NCBI GenBank assembly: GCA_036397095.1
Contig: DASWJQ010000169.1
Span: 1-38,736 of the forward strand
DNA: 38,736 nucleotides
Source: DASWJQ01 sp036397095
GTDB lineage: Bacteria; Chloroflexota; Anaerolineae; Anaerolineales; E44-bin32
Direction: 5' to 3'
The notes beneath the pieces were generated by a model that saw only the letters and a program-made list of their open reading frames with translations, was not told the origin of the DNA and did not search any database. The position numbers and the translations under genes were made by a program. This document shows positions 1 through 8,216 of this stretch, piece by piece (the stretch's first letter is position 1; each line of letters starts with the position of its first letter).

Positions 1-26
1 CCCCCCCCCCGCCAGACCGATCGAGC

Positions 27-899
27 ATGCTTGTCACCTGGCGCTACAAAGACCGGCGCTCGCTGATCCAGGCGTTCGACCCTACAGCCTGGATCATCTT
101 CTACGCCTGTTTCATCGCCTCCACCCTGTTCTTCTGGGACCTACGGGTGTTGACCGGCTTCCTGTTGATCGCCCTGATCGTTGTTTTCACCTCGGGTGTG
201 CGCTGGCGAGAATCGCGGCGCGCCTGGTTGTTCATCGGCGGCTTCATCATGTTCTTCGCGTTCCTGACGTTTCTGACCGGGCGCGGCGGCATTGAGGTCT
301 ACGAGCAGGAACATGTGATCCGCACGCTGCGCGCTCCGTTCACGCTGTTCGGCTGGCGTCCGTCGCTCGAGATTACCGTCGAGCGCGCAGTGTTCGCCCT
401 GAGTCAGATGATCCGGGTTTTCAGCCTGGCCTCCATGACGATCCTGATTCCCTATAGTCTCAACCCGGCCCACTACGGCGTGGCCTTTCGACGGCTGGGC
501 CTGCCCGACAAAATAGCCTACGCCATGGACCTGACGATGCGTTTCATCCCGACCTTTGGCCAGGACTTCCAACTTACGCTCGACGCCCAGAAGGCACGGG
601 GCTATGAGTTAGAAAAGCTTGAAGGCGGCTTGGTCACGCAGGTGCGAAAGCTGGCGCCGTTGGTGGTGCCGGTGACCGTGCATGCGTTGGTCGGCAGCGA
701 AGACATCATTGACGCCATGGATCTGCGCGCCTTTGGTACCGGGCCGCGCACCTGGCTGATTGAGCTGCGCTACCGGCCGCGTGATTACGCACTGATGGCC
801 TTTGGGGGACTAATCTTCCTAAGCTCGATGGCTGCCTCCTTGCTCGGACTGGGCGGTTTCTGGGTGCCGCCATTCGCCCTGCGGGCCTTCGGCTTCTAA
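27..899 (+). CDS. ECF transporter T component (EcfT/CbiQ family)
   Basis: This looks like the transmembrane coupling subunit of an energy-coupling-factor (vitamin or metal) importer, which links a substrate-binding S subunit to two ATPases in the cytoplasmic membrane. The 290-residue product is hydrophobic, with membrane stretches near residues 20-45, 60-80, 115-140 and 250-275. It carries the two Ala-Arg-Gly-type coupling motifs of the family: AQKARG at 187-192 and DLRAFG at 232-237. The reading frame stays open to the left edge of the window and no clear ribosome site precedes the ATG, so the true start could lie upstream. Its ATPase and S partners are not in the window and would be expected to the left. 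The substrate cannot be told. The family call is firm. Confidence 0.85.
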   Translation: MLVTWRYKDRRSLIQAFDPTAWIIFYACFIASTLFFWDLRVLTGFLLIALIVVFTSGVRWRESRRAWLFIGGFIMFFAFLTFLTGRGGIEVYEQEHVIRTLRAPFTLFGWRPSLEITVERAVFALSQMIRVFSLASMTILIPYSLNPAHYGVAFRRLGLPDKIAYAMDLTMRFIPTFGQDFQLTLDAQKARGYELEKLEGGLVTQVRKLAPLVVPVTVHALVGSEDIIDAMDLRAFGTGPRTWLIELRYRPRDYALMAFGGLIFLSSMAASLLGLGGFWVPPFALRAFGF

Positions 900-900
900 G

Positions 901-971
901 GATTCAACACGAGGGCACGAAGGAAGCACATTGACCCGAAGAGGAATTCTGTGGAGAGCTTCCTTTGAATC
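901..971. repeat. Purine-rich interrupted inverted repeat, copy A
   Basis: Between two convergent genes, GATTCAA (901-907) and AGGAAGC (921-927) together match the inverted right arm GCTTCCTTTGAATC (958-971). The left arm has a 13-base insert containing a GGGCACGA stretch. The AAGG/CACGAAGG composition is unlike the surrounding GC-rich coding DNA and resembles the intergenic repeats at 8084-8174 and 14752-14872. It may fold as a hairpin and end transcription from both sides. Confidence 0.5.
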
Positions 972-1014
972 TTGCCTTTTCTTAGAGACCGCGTTTTATC
1001 GCTCTTTCCCTCGG

Positions 1015-2322
1015 CTAGAGTTCAATCGACAAGCTTGAACCGCGCGTAAGAAAGCGATAACGCAGCCGGCGAGGAGTGCCGCTGCGCCGTGCGGCGTGGT
1101 CGACCAGCCGGCGCACTTGCTCCATGTGGTGGCGCCGCGCTTCGGAAGTCTCCAACTGCGCACTGCTGGTGAACCAGAACCAAAAAGCGCGATCGGGGCC
1201 GGCGGCGTTTGGCCCTAGCCGGGTCTCAAGGATCAACTCGACGACGCGCAAATCCGGATTTTCGTGGGCGCCATTGGCGCAGAACAAGTAATGGTCGGCC
1301 GTGACCCGCCGACAGAAGTCGGCATGCACGTTGTGCTCGGATCCATGGTGTTGGACCTTGAGCACATCGACGTGGATGCGCCCCTGGTCATCCAGCTTCC
1401 CCTGCGCCTGCAGCCCGCGCAAAACGTCATCGGCGTGGCCGTCGCCGGTCAGCAGCAGGCTGTGCCCTTCACCTTCGGCCAGGAACATCAGCGACGCCAG
1501 GTTGGGCGTAGTGACCATGCCGCGGTCTCCAAGTTCATTGGCCAGGGACAATAGCGAGCTCAACACCAACTGCCCCTCGTCCATCGGCAGATTCTCGGCA
1601 TCGTCTTCCGCCTGGCGGCGGATGGTTTCCAGTGCGTCGAGGTTCGCCTCCAGCCAGTCATTCCATTCCTGGCGCAAGCTGGTCAGGTCCTCGGGGAATG
1701 GGCCAAGCACGAAGAAGGACAGGTTACCCACCTGGAGCGGGGGTGCGGTCGCCGCCGGGGCCAACATGACGCCACCGTTGGTTGGCTCGTTGACCGGGAT
1801 GCCCAGTTGATCCGATCCGACCCGCTTCGACAGCAGGATGCCTTCGCGAATGCTGTTGACCAAATCGGTGGTGGATCCAGCATGGCGGGCTATGGCTTCG
1901 GGCAGGATCTGTTCATTCAGGTGGAGCAAGCGCAGATTGGCCACCAACTGCTGTTCAATCGGGCCGCTGTTTTCCCCGGTGAGGTCGGAGAACGTGTTAT
2001 GCCACAGGGCGCGCACTTGCGGCGGACGCGGCGAATCGGGTTGGGGAAAGTGGTTGTTTCCCTGGCCCCGTTGGAAATCGAACACCCGCCAATCGAGCGT
2101 GTCGTCCATCATGCGCAGAACGCCGGCGATATGGTCCTGGTCAATATGGGAGACGCAGACCAGGTCGAGCTCGACGCCGGCCTCGGCCAGCCCGGCCAAT
2201 GCCGGGGCCACGTGGTCACGGTAGGAGTGGCGCATGCCCCCATCGATCAGCACGTGCTCGCCGCTGTCGCCGGTCAGGAGCAGGCAATCGCCCTTGTCGG
2301 CGCGGAAGGCTTCGACGTTCAC
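1015..2322 (-). CDS. ComEC-type metallo-beta-lactamase-fold hydrolase
   Basis: This is a 435-residue metallo-beta-lactamase-fold protein of the ComEC/competence-hydrolase type. The metal motif is H59-x-D61-x-D63-H64, followed by a TGD motif at 292-294 and HHG at 325-327. There is no signal peptide or membrane segment, so it should be cytoplasmic. Such domains act as phosphodiesterases or nucleases, but the substrate is unknown. The frame is open further upstream, but that part only mirrors the protease gene. I chose GTG at 2322 because it overlaps the protease stop codon in the form GTGA, has AGGAG about 12 bases upstream, and places the beta-strand VEAFRADKGDCLLL at the N-terminus, as in relatives. 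Translation is therefore probably coupled to the S8 protease, suggesting that the two proteins work together. Confidence 0.85.
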   Translation of the reverse strand: MNVEAFRADKGDCLLLTGDSGEHVLIDGGMRHSYRDHVAPALAGLAEAGVELDLVCVSHIDQDHIAGVLRMMDDTLDWRVFDFQRGQGNNHFPQPDSPRPPQVRALWHNTFSDLTGENSGPIEQQLVANLRLLHLNEQILPEAIARHAGSTTDLVNSIREGILLSKRVGSDQLGIPVNEPTNGGVMLAPAATAPPLQVGNLSFFVLGPFPEDLTSLRQEWNDWLEANLDALETIRRQAEDDAENLPMDEGQLVLSSLLSLANELGDRGMVTTPNLASLMFLAEGEGHSLLLTGDGHADDVLRGLQAQGKLDDQGRIHVDVLKVQHHGSEHNVHADFCRRVTADHYLFCANGAHENPDLRVVELILETRLGPNAAGPDRAFWFWFTSSAQLETSEARRHHMEQVRRLVDHAARRSGTPRRLRYRFLTRGSSLSIEL

Positions 2323-4361
2323 GGCAGCTGGCGCTCCTGACGCAGCCGGACGAGTTTGGCCTCTTCGACACAGGCTACCGGGTCGAGCTGACCGAAGCCA
2401 CTGTCGTCCCGCCAGGCAAAGCTGTCGCTCGGTAGTGGGCGCGCCGTGCGGCGAAGGATGCCAATGATTTGCGCCGCCGTCAGGCTGGGATCGTGCGAGA
2501 GCATCAGACCGATCAAACCGGCGACCATCGGGCTGGCCATACTGGTTCCGGTCATCGAAACCCACGGTTCGCCAGGTGCAAAGCCGTTGGCCGCGACAAT
2601 GTTGGTCCCGGGAGCGGCCACCTCGGGCTTGAAGCGGCCGTCGCGGGTTGGCCCCTGGCTGCTGGTCAGGTGTATCTTGCCGGCACCGGCATCCAGATTG
2701 GCAACGGCGACGATGTGTTGGCCGCAGGCCAATGAGCTGACCGAGCTCTGGTCAACATTGACCGTCTCTGTGAAGAAGGAGGGGAAGGCCCAGGCCTCCT
2801 GCATGCCCAATCGGCCCAAACGGCGAGGGTCGTCGCGCTCGATCCAGCCGTGGTAGCTGCCATCGCGTATGTCGAGGGGTGTCAGGCGCACTCGCCAGGT
2901 GCCGGCCCGGACGCCGACCACATTGCCGGGCGAAAAGAAGGGGCTCAGGTAGCAGGCGAGGTAGTGATGACCGTTGGGCGGGGCATAGGGTTCGTGGTAC
3001 AGGCTCAGCACCGTTCCATTGTCGAGCAAGTGGTTTTCGAGGTACTCGCCCGCCAGAAAGGGCCCGATCCAATCCCCATCCGGCGCTTTGACCTCGACGG
3101 CCAACCGGTCCTGCGGGCTGTACCAGATTTCAAGTTCGTTCTCGGACACGTCGGCAATGCCATCGCCGACTACTACCCACTCGAGGCTATGCGGCTCTCC
3201 ATCTTGCACCAGCTGCCCGCTGGTGTGAATGCGGCCCAAGACAAAACCCCAGTCGCCGGGATTGGCCGGCGCCTGTTGGCCGGCGTTGCCGGCGGCGACG
3301 CACACCGACCGCCCCGGAGTCGCCAAGGCATAGTCAATCCACCGGCTGGTGGCGCTGCTGGCGTCATGGGCATGCCCGTTGGTGCCAAGCGAGATATTGA
3401 TCGAGACGGGCAGCCCGTGGGCCCGACCGAGACTGAGCAGGTACTCAACAGCGTGCGCCAACCGAGTCGAGTCATAGAAGGACCTGCGGCGATCCTGGTC
3501 CTCCGCTGGCAGAGATACAAGCACACCGGCGAGCAAGGCCTGTGGACAGACGCCGAGGTTGCCGCCGGCAATGCTGGTCACGTGGGTGGCATGGGACGAG
3601 GCAATCATTTGCGACTGAGGTTCGAGTTCGGTTGCCGGCAGCCCGGCCTCGCGGCTGCCGGCCAGGGCCGCCTGTATGTGCTCGCGGCGAATTTCGGCGC
3701 CGTAGCCAAAAGGCGCCGGGCCCGGGCGTGTGTTGCCGCCCTGGTCCCAGATCGCCAGGAAGCGAGGCTGGCCATCGTCGGTCAAGAAATCGGGGTGACC
3801 AAAATCGAAGCCCTGGACATCGATGATGCCAAGCAATATCTGCTGAGGGCCGGCGTCCAAGGGCTGGCCGTCGGGCCAACGCGACTCGGGTGTGGGCGGC
3901 GCGTTGACGGCGGCCACCGCTAACGGTGGCGAGAATTGGATCGGCTCGGCCGTTTCGACGGCGATAACATCGGGGTCGTCGCGTAAGGCCGACAGATCGC
4001 TCAGACGGACGGCGGCCGTGACCAGGTGTTCCTGGCGGAAGGGTTTGGGCGCACCCGGCGGGGGCTTGCGCAAGGCCTCCGGCAGCCGGTCGCTGTCCTG
4101 GCGCAGCACAACAAAAGTGCTGGTTGAGATCGTCTCAGGCGGGGCGGTCAGCGAGCCCATGTCCTTGCGACGCGGCGCCTTCTGCGGGGCGGCAATCGGG
4201 CGCTGCGGGTCGAGCAGATTGGGGACCTCGGCCAGCAGCGATTGTTGGTTGACGGCGATCGAGGCCGAGCGCTCGGCGCGCAGAGCATTGACGACCTCGT
4301 CGCCATTGGACTCCATACGGATCTTGGGATCGAGCTTGTGATTTGGCCCGCCAGGTTCCAT
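2319..4361 (-). CDS. Intracellular subtilisin-like (S8) serine protease
   Basis: This is a 680-residue subtilase. Counted from ATG 4361, the catalytic residues are D181 (GIIDVQG), H257 (SSHATHV) and S607 (GTSMASP), with the oxyanion asparagine N359 (AAGNAG). About 240 residues separate N359 from S607, far more than in plain subtilisins, so a beta-rich domain is inserted near residues 375-530. No signal peptide is visible; the first ~140 residues are polar and could be a propeptide-like or regulatory region. An in-frame GTG at 4382 lies at the edge of the predicted -10 box, so ATG 4361, preceded by GGGAG, is the better start. The stop codon overlaps the start of the metallo-beta-lactamase gene. 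The target proteins are unknown. Confidence 0.87.
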   Translation of the reverse strand: MEPGGPNHKLDPKIRMESNGDEVVNALRAERSASIAVNQQSLLAEVPNLLDPQRPIAAPQKAPRRKDMGSLTAPPETISTSTFVVLRQDSDRLPEALRKPPPGAPKPFRQEHLVTAAVRLSDLSALRDDPDVIAVETAEPIQFSPPLAVAAVNAPPTPESRWPDGQPLDAGPQQILLGIIDVQGFDFGHPDFLTDDGQPRFLAIWDQGGNTRPGPAPFGYGAEIRREHIQAALAGSREAGLPATELEPQSQMIASSHATHVTSIAGGNLGVCPQALLAGVLVSLPAEDQDRRRSFYDSTRLAHAVEYLLSLGRAHGLPVSINISLGTNGHAHDASSATSRWIDYALATPGRSVCVAAGNAGQQAPANPGDWGFVLGRIHTSGQLVQDGEPHSLEWVVVGDGIADVSENELEIWYSPQDRLAVEVKAPDGDWIGPFLAGEYLENHLLDNGTVLSLYHEPYAPPNGHHYLACYLSPFFSPGNVVGVRAGTWRVRLTPLDIRDGSYHGWIERDDPRRLGRLGMQEAWAFPSFFTETVNVDQSSVSSLACGQHIVAVANLDAGAGKIHLTSSQGPTRDGRFKPEVAAPGTNIVAANGFAPGEPWVSMTGTSMASPMVAGLIGLMLSHDPSLTAAQIIGILRRTARPLPSDSFAWRDDSGFGQLDPVACVEEAKLVRLRQERQLP

Positions 4362-4382
4362 TGTCCCCGCTCTCCCACCCAC

Positions 4383-4411
4383 ATGCTACGTCAGGTAAGA
4401 GCCGACGGCAA
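4383..4411 (-). promoter_or_regulatory. Putative promoter of the S8 protease-MBL operon
   Basis: On the - strand TTGCCG (4411-4406) and TAGCAT (4388-4383) are separated by exactly 17 bases, each matching 4 of 6 sigma-70 consensus positions. The expected transcript start near 4376 leaves a short leader containing GGGAG before ATG 4361. Predicted from pattern only. Confidence 0.4.
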
Positions 4412-4435
4412 CCACGGCGAGACGCACAGGTTGTG

Positions 4436-5599
4436 TTATTCGGCCAGGCCGACCGTGGGCGGGCGCGGAGAGAGGTAGGCTGGCTCGAAAGCGATGCTGA
4501 TTTCGGAGCCGGACAGGCTTATGGTGTTGCCGATCAGGCTGCCGCTGATGGCCAGGTTGGACGCACCCGAGATCGAAATCTGCCCGGCAGGGGCGAACAG
4601 CAGTCCGTACCAAACGTGCTGGCTGCCCGACAAGCGGATGATGGGCGTGTTGCATTGCGAGCCGCCGCTGCGCTGGGCATCGCTGAAAGCCAGCAAGCCG
4701 TCGAGGTACGGATAGAGGTAGTGACTCGATCCGCTCAGCGTGATCCGGTCGCGGGCGACGAGAGTCACCCCTTCGCCGAGCAACCGATTGCTGTTCAGAT
4801 CAATCGAGCCGCTGGCATAGTACAGCCCAGCCTCTAGGCTGTTGGTTGAGGGGTTGTAGAGACCCTGGCTCTCGAGCCAGCCGAGGTCAATGTCTCCTTG
4901 GCGGCTGTAGTAGCGGCCGGCCGTCTCGGCGGTGACGGCCTGGGGTCCGCCGGGGGCATAGAGCCACGTTTCCAACGCGACCGGGTAGGGTTGGGCCGGC
5001 ACCTGCACCGGGTTGGCCGGCGGGGCAGGCAAATAGGTCACCTGACCGGGGGGCGACTGCAGGTCGGTTACGTAGGTGGCAGCACCCTCGATTCGGCTCT
5101 GTTGTCCGCCGATGCGGATGTCATGGTTGCTGTGGACGCCACCGATGACGATGGTCTGGCTGCTGCTCCACTCGAGCGAGTTCTGGCAGCTGTTGGACCC
5201 GGCGAACAGGGCGCTCTGGCTGCCAATTTCGTGAAGGTTGCAGTAGGCGACGGCACGGGCCGTTGTGACCAGCGGGCCGGTATAGACCAGCCGGATCAGG
5301 CTGCCGCTGACGTGGGCGGTGATATCAACGGAGACGTAAGAATCGTCGCCAGCGTAGGGACCGTCGAGCGGCGGATAGGCAACGACGACTTCGTTGCTGA
5401 CACCATCGTTGAGGAACCCATTGTCCGCCGCCCGCGCCAGCGCGGCTGCGCTTGGATCAGCACCCTCGCAGATCGACAGGGCGGCGGCTAGGGCAGCGGC
5501 ATCGGCCGCGCTTTGGGCGCCGCGGCGCTCAACAAACAGGCGCATGCCGTCGACCGAGAAGGCGGCGATCACAAGGAAAACCAAGACCAACAGGAGCAC
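4436..5599 (-). CDS. TadG/TadE-like Flp pilus-assembly family protein
   Basis: This is a membrane-anchored protein of the putative Flp pilus-assembly TadE/G-like family. It has an N-terminal hydrophobic anchor (VLLLVLVFLVIAAFSVDGMR) followed by the family's RRGAQSAADAAALAAA helix. The rest is an exported beta-rich region with repeated short strands (SGSQHVW, SGASNLAISGS, SGSEISI), suggesting a small beta-solenoid; there is no obvious VWA domain. The coordinates use the first conventional start, GTG 5599. However, the frame is open back to the TAG at 5653-5651, and the upstream part encodes DESGQTTVI, which matches the segment that normally precedes the anchor in this family. The real start is therefore probably a non-standard codon near 5635-5647, just after a GGGAGAG at 5661-5655. 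It follows a small membrane protein directly. No other tad genes are present. Confidence 0.75.
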   Translation of the reverse strand: MLLLVLVFLVIAAFSVDGMRLFVERRGAQSAADAAALAAALSICEGADPSAAALARAADNGFLNDGVSNEVVVAYPPLDGPYAGDDSYVSVDITAHVSGSLIRLVYTGPLVTTARAVAYCNLHEIGSQSALFAGSNSCQNSLEWSSSQTIVIGGVHSNHDIRIGGQQSRIEGAATYVTDLQSPPGQVTYLPAPPANPVQVPAQPYPVALETWLYAPGGPQAVTAETAGRYYSRQGDIDLGWLESQGLYNPSTNSLEAGLYYASGSIDLNSNRLLGEGVTLVARDRITLSGSSHYLYPYLDGLLAFSDAQRSGGSQCNTPIIRLSGSQHVWYGLLFAPAGQISISGASNLAISGSLIGNTISLSGSEISIAFEPAYLSPRPPTVGLAE

Positions 5600-5650
5600 A
5601 ATGACGGTGGTCTGACCGGATTCGTCCTGCCGCAGAGAGATAGCCGTGGT

Positions 5651-5926
5651 CTACTCTCCCGTGGCCGCGCTGGGCGGCGAACACACTTGCTTCATTGCCA
5701 ACCATTGTAGAGCCCACAACAGGCCGGTTGCATTACGGACGCTTTGCAATGGCCGATGCGGCGGGTGAGCATTGGTCTCCAGCCCGCCGATGGCGGTGCC
5801 GGCGCCCAGCGCCAGGATTCCAGCGCTGGCCAGCCAATACACCTGGCGCCAGTAGCCGGAGCCGGTTAACGCCAGGCCAAGGGCGATCAAGACGATCTCG
5901 AGGACGGCCAGCAGCCGAATCAGCAT
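5651..5926 (-). CDS. Small two-helix membrane protein, function unknown
   Basis: This is a 91-residue protein with two hydrophobic segments, about residues 2-22 (LLAVLEIVLIALGLALTG) and 30-50 (LASAGILALGAGTAIGGL), and a polar C-terminus. The start is supported by GGGAGG a few bases before ATG 5926. The gene lies between the HAD phosphatase and the TadG-like gene on the same strand. The TadG frame begins right after its stop codon with no frame change, so the two are probably cotranscribed. I do not recognise the family. Confidence 0.55.
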   Translation of the reverse strand: MLIRLLAVLEIVLIALGLALTGSGYWRQVYWLASAGILALGAGTAIGGLETNAHPPHRPLQSVRNATGLLWALQWLAMKQVCSPPSAATGE

Positions 5927-5986
5927 CAGCCTCCCTGTGCCCCCAGTCTCGCGCCCTCGGCCGGGGACCGTGCAGGGCGGTGCGCC

Positions 5987-6667
5987 TCAGATGATGAGAT
6001 GGTCGAGGAGGTCAGCGGTGCTGTCGAGCACCAAATGGGCGCCGGCGCGCTCGAGTTCGTGTTGCTCGCCGAAACCGCACAAGACACCGACCGTCTGAGC
6101 ACCGGCGGCAACGCCGGCCCGCACGTCGAGTGTGGTATCGCCGACCATCAAGCAGGCAGCGGGGGGAACCCCGAGAGCATTGGCGGCCAGCAGAACAGGC
6201 GCCGGGTGGGGTTTGCCCCGCCAGGTCGAGTTGTTGGTGACGATGGCATCGAAGGCCCCATCGAGGCCAGCGGCCCGAAGAAAGCGGTAGGAGCCGCGCT
6301 CGCCGCGGGCGGTAACCACGGCCAGCTTGAATTGCCGGCGCGCCCGGTCGAGCATTGGACCCACGCCCGGGATCAAATTCGCCTTCTCCGGAAGACGCCT
6401 GCGTCGCGGCAGCAGACGCCCTAGCCAGCTCGCCAGTTCGTCGAGGGCCAGCCGGTCGGCCAGGACATAAGCCAAATTCAGCGGGCCTTCGACAGCCATC
6501 ACCAGGCGGCGGGCGAGGATCGGCAGATCAACTTGGGGCAGGAGATGACCAAGGGGCGAGAGCAGTTTGGCCAGCACTTCGACGGCCTCGTTGTCGCTGT
6601 CGGCCAGCGTGCCGTCGATGTCGAACAAGAGCGCCCGCACGCGCTCCGGCTCGAAGGGCATGGTCAT
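5987..6667 (-). CDS. HAD-superfamily phosphatase (phosphoglycolate phosphatase-like)
   Basis: This is a 226-residue cytoplasmic HAD hydrolase. Motif I is FDIDGT at 15-20 with nucleophile D16 and acid/base D18, motif II is VVTARG, the motif III lysine is in RGKPHP, and motif IV is GDTTLDV. An alpha-helical C1-type cap lies between motifs I and II, as in Gph/PGP-type phosphatases acting on small phosphate esters. The start is ATG 6667, whose last bases form ATGA with the stop of the upstream lipoprotein gene; a second ATG two codons later (6661) is possible. The frame upstream of this is a shadow. The exact substrate cannot be assigned. Confidence 0.82.
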   Translation of the reverse strand: MTMPFEPERVRALLFDIDGTLADSDNEAVEVLAKLLSPLGHLLPQVDLPILARRLVMAVEGPLNLAYVLADRLALDELASWLGRLLPRRRRLPEKANLIPGVGPMLDRARRQFKLAVVTARGERGSYRFLRAAGLDGAFDAIVTNNSTWRGKPHPAPVLLAANALGVPPAACLMVGDTTLDVRAGVAAGAQTVGVLCGFGEQHELERAGAHLVLDSTADLLDHLII

Positions 6668-8013
6668 TGCTTGGCTGCCGGGAAGGTCAAGGCGCCGCGC
6701 ATTGCCTCGACGCTGGAGGCGTCCGGCCCAAGCAGCCACAACGTCTGGTTGGAGGCCCGCTCCAATTGAGCGAAGGCGCCGTCGGTTGGCCACAGATAGA
6801 CACCCTCGACCAGTTGATGCTCACCAAACCGCTGGTCGTTGTAATCGCGCCAGGCGAGGAATGCATCCTGGGAGTCGCGGATGGTATCCCAGATCTGGAC
6901 GATCAATAGCGCACCATGGTCCTGACCATCGTTGTAAAAGGCCTGGTAGGTATCCCCACCCCAACCCTCGGAGGCCAGCACGGCCCGGTCGGGTTCCAAC
7001 GCCTCGGCCAGCACCAAGCGGAAATCAAACTCGCCCAGACTTCCCGAATCGAGCGTGCGCCAACCGCCACCCAGCAGGGTGGCCTCCAGCGCGGGAACGG
7101 AAAGAGCAACGGGCAGGTCCTGACGATATCCGACCGGATGCAGAATATTCTCGTCGGAGAGCGGTGGTTGCTGGTAGACCTGATCGACTTGGGCCCAGCC
7201 ACCTTGCCGGTGAACCCAGCGAACAAACGCCAGCCCTTGCTCATACGGGAAGAGAAACCGCTCCTGCAGCGCGGGCGGCATGCTGTCGAAGACAGGGCTT
7301 TCAAACACTCCATAGAAAGTGAGCAACTGCTCGATATCGGCCTCGGTTGCGTAGGTGCGCAGCCATTGCTCCTCGACCAGGCTGGCGTCGCCTTCGATCA
7401 GCGACTGGAGTGCAAGGCAGCGCAGCCCATCGTCCTCGCAACCAGCCGGGCTGAGGCGCAGCTCGAGGTCGAAATCAAAGGCCTGATCCTGCAACGCGTG
7501 AACGTACTCGTGGGCGTAGGTCAGGCGGGCGGGCCCGCCAAAGCCGGACCCGGCCACTGCGTACATGACCCCGGCATCGTCGTCGTAGAAGCCGGCCACC
7601 TGCTCAGCATAGAGGGCAGTTGCCAGGCCCCACAGGTCGAAACCAGGCTCGACCAATCCGAGCAGTGCCAGCAACCGAGAGTCATCGGCTGCCTGATCCG
7701 GCGAGTAGGCGGCGAGCAGATCTTGCTCGATCAGCCCGGCAAGGTCGCCGGCGGTCACCAGATGGCGCTCGAACGGTTGGGATGGGCGCAGGCCGCGCAG
7801 CGCCTGCACTTGATTCTCAATCTCTTCCATCTGTTCGACGACTGCGGGGTCGAGGCGCAGTGGGGTCGGAGCTGCGGCTTGCGTCCGAGGCGTTGCGCTC
7901 GGCCGCGGGGTGTCAGGCGCGGTCGGTGTATTGGTTGGTGGCAGCAGGCCGGCGCAGCCGCCGGTCAGGACACTGGCCAGCAAAGCGGCGGTGATCGTCG
8001 TTGTCAGGCGCAC
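6664..8013 (-). CDS. Lipoprotein with HExxH zinc-metallopeptidase-like motif
   Basis: This is a 449-residue probable lipoprotein. Counted from GTG 8013, the signal peptide ends in LTGGC with the lipid-modified Cys at 20, followed by a Thr/Pro-rich linker (about 25-50). A helical domain carries HEYVH at 168-172 (THEYVH-type context YAHEYVHALQDQ), and downstream EGDASLVEEQW could supply the third metal ligand, as in gluzincin-type peptidases. The domain is not one I can name, and peptidase activity is inferred from the motif alone. GGGGG at 8025-8020 favours GTG 8013; GTG 8019 is an alternative. It is translationally coupled to the HAD phosphatase. Confidence 0.65.
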   Translation of the reverse strand: MRLTTTITAALLASVLTGGCAGLLPPTNTPTAPDTPRPSATPRTQAAAPTPLRLDPAVVEQMEEIENQVQALRGLRPSQPFERHLVTAGDLAGLIEQDLLAAYSPDQAADDSRLLALLGLVEPGFDLWGLATALYAEQVAGFYDDDAGVMYAVAGSGFGGPARLTYAHEYVHALQDQAFDFDLELRLSPAGCEDDGLRCLALQSLIEGDASLVEEQWLRTYATEADIEQLLTFYGVFESPVFDSMPPALQERFLFPYEQGLAFVRWVHRQGGWAQVDQVYQQPPLSDENILHPVGYRQDLPVALSVPALEATLLGGGWRTLDSGSLGEFDFRLVLAEALEPDRAVLASEGWGGDTYQAFYNDGQDHGALLIVQIWDTIRDSQDAFLAWRDYNDQRFGEHQLVEGVYLWPTDGAFAQLERASNQTLWLLGPDASSVEAMRGALTFPAAKQ

Positions 8014-8083
8014 AAACACCCCCGGCAGTGGCGGACGGGGGATTCTAACATCGTGGCGGCAAGCCGAAGACCGCAAGCGCGAT

Positions 8084-8174
8084 AACACAAAGACTCAAAG
8101 AAGGAAAAGGAGACGACGAGCAGCTCTGACAATTCTTGTTTTGTGTCTTCGATCTTCCTTTGTGCCTTTGTGTT
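8084..8174. repeat. Purine-rich interrupted inverted repeat, copy B
   Basis: The left arm AACACAAAGACTCAAAGAAGG (8084-8104) matches the reverse complement of the right arm (8154-8174) at 17 of 21 positions. The composition (CACAAAG/AAGG) differs sharply from the flanking genes and resembles copies A and C. It lies between the amine-oxidase stop and the lipoprotein start and could be a hairpin or a small mobile repeat. Confidence 0.5.
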
Positions 8175-8216
8175 GACACCAAGGCAAGTCAAGTATCGCC
8201 AAGATGCCGCGGCGGC

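Noticed and set aside
1..10. Run of ten C at the left edge
   Set aside because: It sits exactly at the edge of the sequence and is more likely an assembly or window-end effect than a phase-variable tract; cannot be judged without flanking sequence.
2323..2565. N-terminal extension of the metallo-beta-lactamase protein
   Set aside because: This frame only mirrors the protease gene on the same strand, has no domain character, and a good ribosome site plus GTGA overlap marks the start at 2322.
2850..3923. 357-codon open frame antisense to the S8 protease
   Set aside because: It covers the catalytic Asp-His region of the protease; low-complexity Gly/Arg/Ala composition and no ribosome site mark it as a shadow.
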